Shown: positions 1-8,910 of the stretch, in pieces
Layout: each line of letters starts with the position of its first letter
How positions within the stretch are numbered: position 1 is the first letter of the stretch
Source: Protopterus annectens
Taxonomy: Eukaryota; Chordata; Ceratodontiformes; Protopteridae
NCBI RefSeq assembly: GCF_019279795.1
Contig: NC_056737.1
Coordinates: 1,196,393,146-1,196,457,145, forward strand
Reading direction: 5' to 3'
DNA: 64,000 nucleotides
Position numbers and translations under genes: made by a program
Notes under the pieces: generated by a model
The model's database searches: none
What the model was told of the DNA's origin: nothing
What the model saw: the letters and a program-made list of their open reading frames with translations, nothing else

Positions 1-9
1 TGACAAAAA

Positions 10-82
<73 letters not shown>
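1..82. repeat. TA/TG microsatellite with 17-base inverted end
   Basis: The window opens with TGACAAAAATCAGTTTA followed by about 27 TA units and a short TG run. The inverse of the first 17 bases recurs at 6,325-6,341 after another TA tract. The Penelope-like inverted copy begins directly after the TG run, so this tract is the left edge of the insertion complex. Tail and target cannot be told apart from this window alone. Confidence 0.8.
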
Positions 83-771
83 TTTAGCCTATTAATGGTT
101 CTCATAGTTTTATCTAATTTATGTAGAACTTGATTTTGATATTAGAATGATTGGATATTTACCTGCCCAATATTCATTGTTTAGTCCTATCATACCTGTA
201 TCATTGGGGGCACCAATGGACTATGCCTCATGTACTTGATGTTCATTTAGTCCTGGCTTAAAAAGCCCAAGGGTGGTAATCCACTTGTTCTCCAAGTTGT
301 TGAGTTTAGTGTGCCACCCCATCTTGAAATTCCTGTGAAGTTGGATTTTGTCTATTATGGTAAACCTAAATGATGCTCCTGTGTGTTGTTGAGTATGTTT
401 ATATAGAGCATTGGTTATTCTTCTGTTTCTGATTGAACTCAGATGTTCGCTAATCCTAATTCTGATGGGCCTGGAAGTCTGCCCGACATAGAAGGCAGAG
501 CAGGTGCATTGTGCCAAGTATATCACCCAATCTGAACTACAATTTCCAAAAGTTTTTATGTTGAATACCTTTGGTGTATTCTTACTGGTGAATTCTTTGG
601 TTTTCCAAATATATTGGCATGAACTACAATGTCCACAGGGGTAACAACCAACTAAAGCATCACCAAATAGTGTAGTTTGTTGTTTCATACCTGGTGTGAA
701 CCTTTTATAGTGTGTTAACTGGGACTGAATTGTACGTCCCCTGCGATAAGAAAAAGCGCAGGTTTCGGGAA
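83..771 (-). mobile_element. Inverted partial copy of the Penelope-like element (3' end)
   Basis: This stretch is the reverse complement of about 3,948-4,640. It carries the end of the Penelope-like coding region on the minus strand: the CxxC zinc-binding segment (CYPCGHCSSC), the GIY-YIG endonuclease (WVIYLAQ, then FYVGQTSRP), the ELW-like WITTL end, and the same 3' untranslated stretch. The two arms differ at only a few positions by eye, so they are young or still being corrected against each other. Inverted, 5'-truncated partner copies are common in Penelope elements. Homology with the main copy ends near 771; the bases beyond, to about 850, stay open in the same frame but have no partner in the main copy. 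Confidence 0.85.
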
Positions 772-1417
772 ACAGAGTAATACTGTCATTAGTCTGACCA
801 GGTGTAACATTGGGTGAAATTATTCTTATTTGGTCTCTGGGTTTCAATATACTTTGAGTGAATAAAGGCCTTTTCTTTACTTATTAAATGACTAGCTAAC
901 CCTAATATATAGAGGCATTAGCTAGTGGGGCTTTTCATAAAAAAACTTCATGAAATACCCTTACGGTGGCAGAAAACATAAGTACTTTTGGAAATACGGA
1001 TTCTTTTTTGGTTCCACTGATTGTAAGGGCATAATTAAAGATGAAACAACTTTTGAAGTGTGTAAGAACATCCTTACGGTGGTTATTAAGATAAGACATC
1101 CTATTTAAATAGCCCTGTCGGGCATAATTCCACCTATTGTAAGGAAACTCAAACAAAACAAGCCAATTATAGGTTATATTGTGGACACTTTTGGGCACAA
1201 CTCATGCATATATTGTGACTCTTTGAACAATGATTATAGAAAATTGGCACAAAGTTTATACGATATATTCTGGTTGGATTAATCAACAGTATACCTACAT
1301 TATTTTGCTACACAAATATAATTTTGGTTTTTCAACAAATAAGGGTCATATAAATATATACACATATATATTTTTTTGCAAATAAATAACAGGATAGTGT
1401 ATATCCTGATCCCTAAT

Positions 1418-2257
1418 ATGGATTTAAATGATATCCTTAAAGGCCTATCGGCAGATAAGGACAACCTAGAAGTTTTTGGAATCAATACAGGTCAGGTTTC
1501 CACGACTGATAATACAATTAATCTTAAAGAAAAATGTGGGAGTGTTTTTTCAAAGTTACAAAGACAAATGAAAGCCCTCAGAACAAATATATGGCATTTA
1601 AAGCTGTTTAAAGCATACAAAATTAAAGACATAACACCAAGAGGACTCCGTATTAAGCTGCAACCTTTAGTTGCAAATATAGACAACGAATTAAGGCAAG
1701 ATTGGGCTATTGCCCAACATCAGGCATCCATGTTATTTGTTGAAAGTCTTTCCAAATATTATGAAAGAAACATTGAAACCCTTACTACAGAATTACAAGC
1801 AACCTGTTTAGAAGCTGAAACTTTTTCTGATACTGATTATTATCAGGACCAGTTATCCCAACTAGCTAAGGAACTAAACAACAAAGAAGCAGATCTTAAG
1901 AAAAGAAAAATACATAAATTCAACAGAGATTTAGGGGATTATGAAAAAGGAATACCCTTTGTGACTTCAAAGAATGTGAGGTTTAGTGAGGGCACACACA
2001 GACCACCCAGGGGTAGAAAAAGACCTAGACCCATTTTAAAAAAACATGACAGCAGAACCAATTTCACTTCTGACGATGATTTTTCATCTACTACAGAAGG
2101 TGATGTTTCTTCCAACCAGGCGTCCCCAGTTGCCAAAAGAAAGCAATCAATCCCTTTAGGGGCAACAAACGCAGGGCAGGGAGGAAGCATAAGCACAAGT
2201 GTAGAAATGGGTACAACCAATCTACAAACACTTTTGAAAAAAATAACGACACAGTAA
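1418..2257 (+). CDS. PLE N-terminal region (coiled-coil, PRGLRI signature)
   Basis: The frame starts at the ATG at 1,418 (MDLNDILKGLSADKD), preferred over an upstream ATG at 1,376 because the upstream residues are low-complexity and hydrophobic. It codes for about 280 residues. Residues 50-75 hold a basic helix ending in TPRGLRIKLQP, a signature seen upstream of RT in vertebrate Penelope-like proteins. Residues 100-180 are rich in charged and Leu residues and look like coiled coil. The C-terminal part is basic (RPPRGRKRPRP), then Ser/Thr rich. The role is not established; nucleic-acid binding or multimerisation is likely from composition. It lies directly upstream of the RT part, and in related elements this region is the N-terminus of the same polyprotein. 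Confidence 0.65.
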   Translation: MDLNDILKGLSADKDNLEVFGINTGQVSTTDNTINLKEKCGSVFSKLQRQMKALRTNIWHLKLFKAYKIKDITPRGLRIKLQPLVANIDNELRQDWAIAQHQASMLFVESLSKYYERNIETLTTELQATCLEAETFSDTDYYQDQLSQLAKELNNKEADLKKRKIHKFNRDLGDYEKGIPFVTSKNVRFSEGTHRPPRGRKRPRPILKKHDSRTNFTSDDDFSSTTEGDVSSNQASPVAKRKQSIPLGATNAGQGGSISTSVEMGTTNLQTLLKKITTQ

Positions 2258-2619
2258 ACAATGTACTGAATATTTCATCAGTGGTACTTACAGAAACTCA
2301 ATACAAGGTGTTAAATAAAGGCCTGAATTTTGTACCCACTACACCGGTGTCTGAACATTTATTAGTGGATGACATTAATAATTTTTGTAGAACACTTAAT
2401 TTAAAGTTATTTTTTTCAGATGCAACTAACTCTCAAAGATCTATTGGTTTCAGGTTTGGAAAATCTACATTTATACCACCAATGGACAAACATGTGTCTA
2501 TATTCAAGGAGTGTGTTTTGAAAGATTTACATTTTTCCAAAGATACGGATAGTTGTCGTAACAATCTTAATTAACAAGAACGTGAAGCTCTTAAGCAATT
2601 ACAACAAAATAGAAATATT

Positions 2620-4500
2620 GTGATTACATCTGCGGATAAAGGTGGAGGTATTGTGGTTATGGACCACTCAAAATATAAGGCAGAGGCACTGAAACAGTTA
2701 TCCCAAACACAGTTCTATATACAGATGGTAGTGGACCCAACTCCCAATTTTAAAACAGATATAGATTCATCCATAGATTTAGCTGTGGAAGAAGATATCA
2801 TCACCTCCCAAGTGGCCAATCAATTAAAGGTTTCAGAACCAATGCCACAATACCTTTACTTAATACCTAAGACACATAAAGATCTCATGAATCCATCAGG
2901 TAGACCCATAGTGTCAGGTCGTGGATCTCTTACTGAACCTCTATCTGCTTTTCTGACTGAATATTTAAAACGATTATTGCCAATGGTTAGATCACGTATC
3001 CAAGATACAACACAATTTTTGAATATTATTGAAGATTCTCAACTGGATGAAGACTGGCTGCTATGTACATTAGACGTAACATCTTTGTATACAAGTATCC
3101 CACATCAAGCTGGCATTTTGGCAGTTACACATTGGTTAAAAGAATCAAATCTATACTCAACAGGATTTAAGAACTTTTTGATCAAGTTAACTGAATTTGT
3201 ATTGCAGAAAAACATCTTTTATTTTGAAGGTAACCCCTTTTGGCAAATCAAAGGGACAGCTATGGGGGCATCTTTTGCCCCAATTTATGCAGATTTATTT
3301 ATGGGGTATTATGAACTTACCTTCATATATGATGCTCAGCGGAATATTTATATGGAATACATGGACATATGGCGCAGGTATTTGGACGACTGTTGGTTGG
3401 TGTGGCGGGGTAGTAAGGAGGTACTATTCAAATTTGTGGTTTATCTCAACAACAACCCATTTGACATACAATTTATGGTCAACATTGGATATAATAAGAT
3501 GGTGTTTTTGGACGTGGCCATCAAAAGATTACCGGATCACACTTTAGCAACAACAATACACAGAAAATTTCCACAATATAACACCATTCTCCATGCCACC
3601 AGTTCTCATCCCCACCACATTATTAATAACATCCCCAAGTCACAATATCTGCACCTGAAAAAGATCTGTTCAACTACAACAGAATATTCCAGTCAAACAC
3701 AAGAATTAACAACCAGATTTGTGGATAGAGGATACAATTTCAACCATTTAAACAAAACTGTCAAACAGTTACAAACTAAGGGCAGACACGATCTTCTTAA
3801 ATATAATAGATCAAAAGAAGTTCCCAAACAGGATAGGCAACCTATCAGATTAGTTACCACGTATGGCAATAACACATCCTGGTTTAGACAAATTGTTAAC
3901 AAACATTGGGATATATTACAGTCAAATTCATTTCTTAATGATATCCTTCCCGAAACCTGCACTTTTTCTTATCGCAGGGGACGTACAATTCAGTCCCAGT
4001 TAACACACTATAAAAGGTTCACACCAGGTATGAAACAACAAACTACACTATCTGGTGATGCTTTAGTTGGTTGTTACCCCTGTGGACATTGTAGTTCATG
4101 CCAATATATTTGGAAAACCAAAGAATTCACCAGTAAGAATACACCAAAGGTATTCAACATAAAAACTTTTGGAAATTGTAGTTCAGATTGGGTGATATAC
4201 TTGGCACAATGCACCTGCTCTGCCTTCTATGTCGGGCAGACTTCCAGGCCCATCAGAATTAGGATTAGCGAACATCTGAGTTCAATCAGAAACAGAAGAA
4301 TAACCAATGCTCTATATAAACATACTCAACAACACACAGGAGCATCATTTAGGTTTACCATAATAGACAAAATCCAACTTCACAGGAATTTCAAGATGGG
4401 GTGGCACACTAAACTCAACAACTTGGAGAACAAGTGGATTACCACCCTTGGGGCTTTTTTTAAGCCAGGACTAAATGAACATCAAGTACATGAGGCATAG
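2620..4500 (+). CDS. PLE reverse transcriptase plus GIY-YIG endonuclease
   Basis: An open frame of about 626 residues. RT motifs appear in order: SADKGGGIVVMDHSKY near the start, YLIPKTHK (res ~80), GRPIVSGRGS (res ~95), the catalytic A motif CTLDVTSLYTSIP (res ~150), the B motif GTAMGASFAPIYADL (res ~215), the C motif RYLDDCW (res ~250), then FLDVAI. A CYPCGHCSSC zinc-binding segment (res ~485) leads into GIY-YIG: WVIYLAQC, FYVGQTSRPIRIRISEH with catalytic Arg and His/Glu positions present, and the distal LENKWITTL and GLNEHQ. This order is specific to endonuclease-bearing Penelope-like elements, which prime reverse transcription at a nick. All the catalytic residues I can check by eye are retained. 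Activity cannot be judged from sequence alone because the element is not whole. Confidence 0.85.
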   Translation: MITSADKGGGIVVMDHSKYKAEALKQLSQTQFYIQMVVDPTPNFKTDIDSSIDLAVEEDIITSQVANQLKVSEPMPQYLYLIPKTHKDLMNPSGRPIVSGRGSLTEPLSAFLTEYLKRLLPMVRSRIQDTTQFLNIIEDSQLDEDWLLCTLDVTSLYTSIPHQAGILAVTHWLKESNLYSTGFKNFLIKLTEFVLQKNIFYFEGNPFWQIKGTAMGASFAPIYADLFMGYYELTFIYDAQRNIYMEYMDIWRRYLDDCWLVWRGSKEVLFKFVVYLNNNPFDIQFMVNIGYNKMVFLDVAIKRLPDHTLATTIHRKFPQYNTILHATSSHPHHIINNIPKSQYLHLKKICSTTTEYSSQTQELTTRFVDRGYNFNHLNKTVKQLQTKGRHDLLKYNRSKEVPKQDRQPIRLVTTYGNNTSWFRQIVNKHWDILQSNSFLNDILPETCTFSYRRGRTIQSQLTHYKRFTPGMKQQTTLSGDALVGCYPCGHCSSCQYIWKTKEFTSKNTPKVFNIKTFGNCSSDWVIYLAQCTCSAFYVGQTSRPIRIRISEHLSSIRNRRITNALYKHTQQHTGASFRFTIIDKIQLHRNFKMGWHTKLNNLENKWITTLGAFFKPGLNEHQVHEA

Positions 4501-4655
4501 TCCATTGGTGCCCCCAATGATACAGGTATGATAGGACTAAACAATGAATATTGGGCAGGTAAATATCCAATCATTCTAATATCAAAATCAAGTTCTACAT
4601 AAATTAGATAAAACTATGAGAACCATTAATAGGCTAAAACACACACACACACACA

Positions 4656-6266
4656 TATATTTATTTTATTTTATTTTATTTTTATTTATTTTACATTTGT
4701 TGACCGGGCTAGTCTGGCTGGATACATGTCCATTTTCAGCAGAGGCCCGAGGAGAAAAGCTCCACTATATACTAAGTACATTACATAATAAAATTTACTA
4801 CTCTAAGTTAAAAGCTAAGATCAGATCTTACAAAAAAGGAAAGATAATTTAAAAGGAACAAGTTTACAATAAGCAGTTCATTAAATATACACAATTGTAC
4901 AAAAAGTACATACTTAATCTCAAAACAGTGAAAGAAACAAAACTGAGGAGGGTAGAGAAGAAAAGAGTGGAGGGGAAACAGGGTAAGAGAAAATGGTTAG
5001 TCAGGTGTATTGCAGGAACACAGCCAATGATTTTGGAAGTAGTGTTTAAGTTTTTGTTTGAAAAGTGGCAGGGATGTGGTCAGAGTTATGTCACTAGGTA
5101 GGAGATTCCAACTTTTACCTATTGTGTTAGTGAATAAAGAAACACCTGCTGTGTTGTTTGCCTTTATAGATTTTGTCATGAGTTTACAAGAGGAGCGAAG
5201 TGAGTTGAGATTGTTGTAAGGGATTAGAAGTTGAGAGAGTATTGGGGTGTTGTCAGGTAGGTATAAAATGTTGTGGGCAATAGTGAGTTGAGGAATTATA
5301 AGGTAGTTTTGAAATTCTAGCCAGCCTAGTTGTTTTAGATTTAGACAATGGTGGGTCCTAAATGGGTTACTAGTGGCGAAGCGAGCTATGTTGTTATAGC
5401 AGGTTGTAAGTTTGTTGAGGTTGCTTTTCTTAAGGTTTGTATAAATAGGGGAGGCGTATAGGAGAGTTGATAAAAGATGAGATTGTGCAATTTTGATTCT
5501 AGTTGCTGGGGTTAGAAAAGGTTTGATGCGATAAAGGGATCCTATTTTTCTGTTAACTAATTTGATGTTGTTGTTAATGTGCTGATCGAAGGAGATTATT
5601 GTCAATGGTTATTCCTAAAAGCTTTGTAGTGAGATCAGGTGAGATGAGAGTACCGTTATTTGAGGAAATGGTAAAGTTTAAAGGGGGGGACCGAGTGGTG
5701 GGGGAGAAGAGGAGGAGTTTTGTTTTTTTGGCATTTAGAAGGAGAAACCGTTTAGAAAACCATGTTTCTACGGAATTAAAGGTATTTTGGGTCAGTGAGA
5801 TCAGTTCTGTAGGGGATGGTGCCGAGCAGATAAGGGTAGAATCATCTGCGTATTGTATGCAGGTTGCTTGTGGGATTGCAGTCTGTAGATCGTTAATAAA
5901 GAGAGAGAACAGAAGTGGACCAAGAATGGAGCCCTGGGGAACTCCGATGGAAATGGGCAAGAGTGATGAGATATGGTTTTCCCATAATACTGCTTGTTGT
6001 CTGTTGTTAAGATAAGATTTAAACCACTTAATGGCGAATTTGTCACAAGAGAGAGATTCAAGAATATTGATTAAGAGAGGGTGGTTGACCATATCGAAAG
6101 CTTTAGAGAGATCAATGAAGAGAGCGGAAGAGAGAGTATTGTTGTTTCGATTTTTGTTGATAGTATCTACAAAGGAAAGAAGGGCAGTGGTGGTACTGTG
6201 GTGAGGTCTAAAGCCATGCTGACAGTTTGCTATTATGTTGTGTAGAGAGAGATAGTGCACAAGTTG
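4656..6266 (-). mobile_element. L2-type LINE, 5'-truncated
   Basis: On the minus strand the element runs from a truncated RT (6,266) to a 3' end in TTTTA/AATAA-type repeats (4,656-4,690). The 3' UTR reads GGAGCTTTTCTCC..CTGAAAATGG...CAACAAATGTAAAATAAATA. The same 3' end ends the second L2 copy at 44.7 kb and the tails of SINEs at 31.8 and 42.2 kb. It abuts the AC/TA tail of the Penelope-like element on the left and a TA tract on the right. The endonuclease and ORF1 are absent. Confidence 0.8.
4997..6260 (-). pseudogene. L2-type LINE ORF2 fragment (reverse transcriptase)
   Basis: This encodes the C-terminal RT of a non-LTR retrotransposon. Two overlapping frames (5,574-6,260 and 4,997-5,605) give RT motif A FIDLSKAFDMVNH, motif B GVPQGSILGPLLFSLFINDL and motif C YADDSTLI, then the thumb and the C-terminal part seen in L2 and related clades (RFATSNPFRTHHCLNLKQLGW, WNLLPSDI, LFKQKLKHYF). 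The catalytic YADD is intact. The two frames join through a one-base shift near 5,590-5,605, where LLGITIDNN ends one frame and the other continues with SFDQHINNN. The 5' part, including the APE endonuclease, is missing because of truncation at about 6,266. The copy is dead. Confidence 0.8.
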
Positions 6267-6269
6267 CTG

Positions 6270-6277
6270 ATGAATAC

Positions 6278-6326
<49 letters not shown>

Positions 6327-6341
6327 AACTGATTTTTGTCA
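6270..6341. repeat. TA microsatellite closing with inverse of window start
   Basis: About 22 TA units are followed by TTTAAACTGATTTTTGTCA, the reverse complement of the first 17 bases of the window. With the left end it makes a pair of terminal inverted sequences around the Penelope and L2 insertions. Confidence 0.7.
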
Positions 6342-6920
6342 ACATTTACTCTCATTCTAATATGTTAACCAATAATATGCTTAAAAAATATATATTGTAT
6401 ATATGCATATTATCTGATTTTTGCCTAAAAATATGATATAAATATGTAAACATTCAGGGCTACAGTTTATAGCAGCCTTACTATTAATGGCAATATCAAC
6501 AGGTTAGCAGTTTGTGGTTTTAAATATGTTTAAAATATGTTTTAAAAAATATGTTTAACAAATATGGTCTAAAACATGTTTAAAAATATGTTTAAAATAT
6601 GTATAAAAAGCAAAATCAGGTTAAACAAATTTTGATGTAATACACTGTATAAGTACCCTACATACAAAATTGAATAGACTGATACCACTTTAAGTTGTGG
6701 GTATAAATGGAGAACCAGGATGCAATATGTGTTTTTGTAATCAAACGTAGCTGAACTAGTAATAAGTCACATTGAAAAAGGCTTTAACAGCCGAAACTGG
6801 TTTGTGCATATCTAGTTAGGTTGACTTTTGCAACCCAAAATAAATATATCTTTTATCCTGCTGCTGTCGAGTGCTGGTCTCTTTTTCGTTTGTGGATTTA
6901 TGGTTTGGACCGTGCACCAA
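6342..6920. other. AT-rich stretch with short internal repeats and a PLE-like end
   Basis: No gene is seen. From about 6,510 to 6,612 an imperfect repeat of AATATGTTTA/AAAATATG units lies in very AT-rich sequence. From about 6,740 to 6,880 the sequence resembles the noncoding end of a Penelope-like element: a small hairpin GGCTTTAACAGCC followed by GAAAC (6,781-6,798), then AAATAAATATATC. It ends where the first copy of the inverted-repeat spacer element starts. Confidence 0.45.
6771..6802 (+). other. Degenerate hammerhead-like core (PLE end)
   Basis: The order TTGAAAA-AGGC-loop-GCC-GAAAC resembles a hammerhead ribozyme core (CTGANGA, stem II, GAAA) with two changes in the first box. Penelope-like elements are known to carry hammerhead motifs in their terminal repeats. 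By sequence this one should be inactive. Confidence 0.35.
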
Positions 6921-7344
6921 CAGTCCTATGTGCGGGCATTGGTTTCACTAGGTTAAGCACTGTGGTAGAAAGTTATGTGTCAGGATCAGGTAAGTGTGCG
7001 ATTGTGTGGATGTGAGGGTTACAGCGGGGTAGGTGAGTTAGGGTTATTGAGCGGGTGAGGTGAGTGTTCGATGGTGACGGACCTTAGGGTTAGGGTTTGG
7101 GTTAAGGGAAGTTGATAGCTAGTGGTGTGTGTACAGTTTAGTGTAGGGTTAGATGCAGAATTTAAGGTGTATGTGTGTGGATTGCTGTTTGTATAGTGTG
7201 TTTGTGTTGTCTGTCGGAACAGCGAATTTTTTCCCAGGGAAAAAAATTCCTGTTCTGCATTTTCGATGTTGTCAGCGTTCGCTGAATTGGGGTCAGTGTT
7301 AGAAAATTTTATGTTTTAAAAAGTTGATGTTCTAACATAGGCCG
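6921..7344. mobile_element. Spacer element S0 (left-truncated copy)
   Basis: This is a copy of the ~517 bp element described at 17,114-17,630, lacking roughly the first 120 bases. It keeps the G-rich core (TTAGGGTTAGGG-type words at 7,084-7,108), the internal hairpin around 7,215-7,260 and the right inverted end (GATGTTCTAACATAGGCCG). It is followed by the GTCTCAGT that marks the target duplication in the satellite monomer. The left edge against the PLE-like sequence is fuzzy between 6,921 and 6,941. Confidence 0.75.
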
Positions 7345-8785
7345 GTCTCAGTAACTGCACAGATATATGAATTCTCCATGGCTTTAAACCATGTCTCAGT
7401 AACTGAAAAGATATCAGCATTCTCCATGGCTTTAAATCATGCACCAATAACTGCACAGATATTTGCATTCTCCATGGCTTTAAACCATGTCTCAGTAACT
7501 GCACAGATATCTGCATTCTCCATGGCTTTAAACCATGTCTCAGTAACTGCAGAGATATTTGCATTCTCCGTGGCTTTAAACCATGTCTCAGTAACTGTAC
7601 CGATGTCTGCATCATAAATGGCTGTAAACCATGTCTCAGTAACTGCACAGATATTTGTATTCTCCATGTCTTTAAACCATGTCTCAGTATCTGCACAGAT
7701 ATCTGATCCTCCATGGCTTTAAACCATGTCTCAGTAACAGTACAGACATCTTCATTCTCAATGGCTTCAAATCATGTCTCGCTAACTGCACAGATATCTG
7801 CATTCACGATGGCTTTAAAGTTAGTATCAGTAACTGCACAGATATCTGCATTCACTATGGTTTTAAACCATGTCTCAGTAACTGCACAGATATCTGCATT
7901 CTCCATGGCCTTAAACCATGTTTCAGTAATTGCACAGATATCTTCATTCTCAATGGCTACAAACCATGTCTCACTAACTGCACAGATATCTGCATTCTCC
8001 ATGGCTTTAAAGTTAGTCTCAGTAACTGCACAGATATCTGCATTCTCCATGGCTTTAAACCATGTCTCAGTAACTGCACAGATATCTGCATTCTCCATGG
8101 CTTTAAACCATGTCTCAGTAACTGCACAGATATCTGCATTCTCCATGGCTTTAAACCATGTTTCAGTAACTGCACAGATATCTTCACTCTCAAAGGCTTC
8201 AAACCATGTCTTAGTAACTGCACAGATATTTGCATTCTCCATGGTTTTAAACCATTTCTCAGTAACTGCACAGATATCTGCATTCTGCATGGCTTTATAC
8301 CATGTCTCAGTAACTGCACAGATATCTGCATTCACCATGGCTTTAAGCCATGTGTCAGGAACTGCACAGATATATGCATTCTCCATGGCTTTAAACCATG
8401 TCTCAGTAAGTGCACAGATATCAGCAATCTCCATGGTTTTAAACCATGTCTCAGTAACTGCACAGATATCTGCATTCTCCATGGCTTTAAACCATGTCTC
8501 AGTAACTACACAGATATCTGCTTTCTCCATGGCTTTAAACCTTGTCTCAGTAACTGCACAGATATCTGCATTCTACATAGGTTTAAACCATGTCTCAGTA
8601 ACTGCACAGATATCTGCATGTTCCATGGCTTTAAACCATGTCTCAGTAACTGCACATATCTCTGCATTATCAATGGCTTTAAACCATGTCTCAGTAACTT
8701 CACAGATATCTGCATCCTCAACGGCTGTAAACCATGTCTCAGTAAGTGCACATATATCTGCATTTTCCATGGCTTTAAAGTTAGT
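7345..8785. repeat. 48-bp minisatellite block A1 (~30 copies, divergent)
   Basis: Tandem 48-bp units. Each contains CTCAGTAACTGCACAGATAT, CCATGG and TTTAAACCATG. On the minus strand the unit reads ENADICAVTETWFKAM, a segment of the CR1 LINE endonuclease. Units here differ from each other at several positions (for example AAAGTTAGT in place of AAACCATGT), so the block is older than the core of A2. It breaks off in mid-unit at 8,785, where the 3' tail of a CR1 LINE starts. A1 and A2 are probably one block split by that insertion. Confidence 0.95.
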
Positions 8786-8910
8786 CATAGGTTCATAGGT
8801 TCATAGGCTCATACTAGGCTATCTGCCCTAGGGCATTTATAAGCCTAGCCAGAGTGTGTTTGGCTTTCACCACCCATTTTAAATTAATTTTGCTATGCCC
8901 TTTTCTGAGG

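Larger units (their letters stand above)
880..4655 (+). mobile_element. Penelope-like retroelement, nearly whole
   Basis: A Penelope-like element (PLE) of the GIY-YIG-bearing type. Its RT is related to telomerase RT, and its endonuclease is a GIY-YIG nickase. Parts in order are a leader (about 880-1,417), an N-terminal coiled-coil-rich region with the PRGLRIK signature (1,418-2,257), RT (about 2,620-3,560), a CxxC zinc segment and the GIY-YIG domain (about 4,070-4,500), and a 3' end that finishes in an AC/TA tail at 4,638-4,655. The element looks close to whole and is interrupted by about two breaks. The near identity of its inverted arm suggests recent insertion. The left limit is uncertain. 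Confidence 0.85.

Noticed and set aside
7084-7108. Interstitial telomere
   Set aside because: Only two to four TTAGGG-like words per spacer, interrupted by other sequence. Reported only as a G-rich motif.
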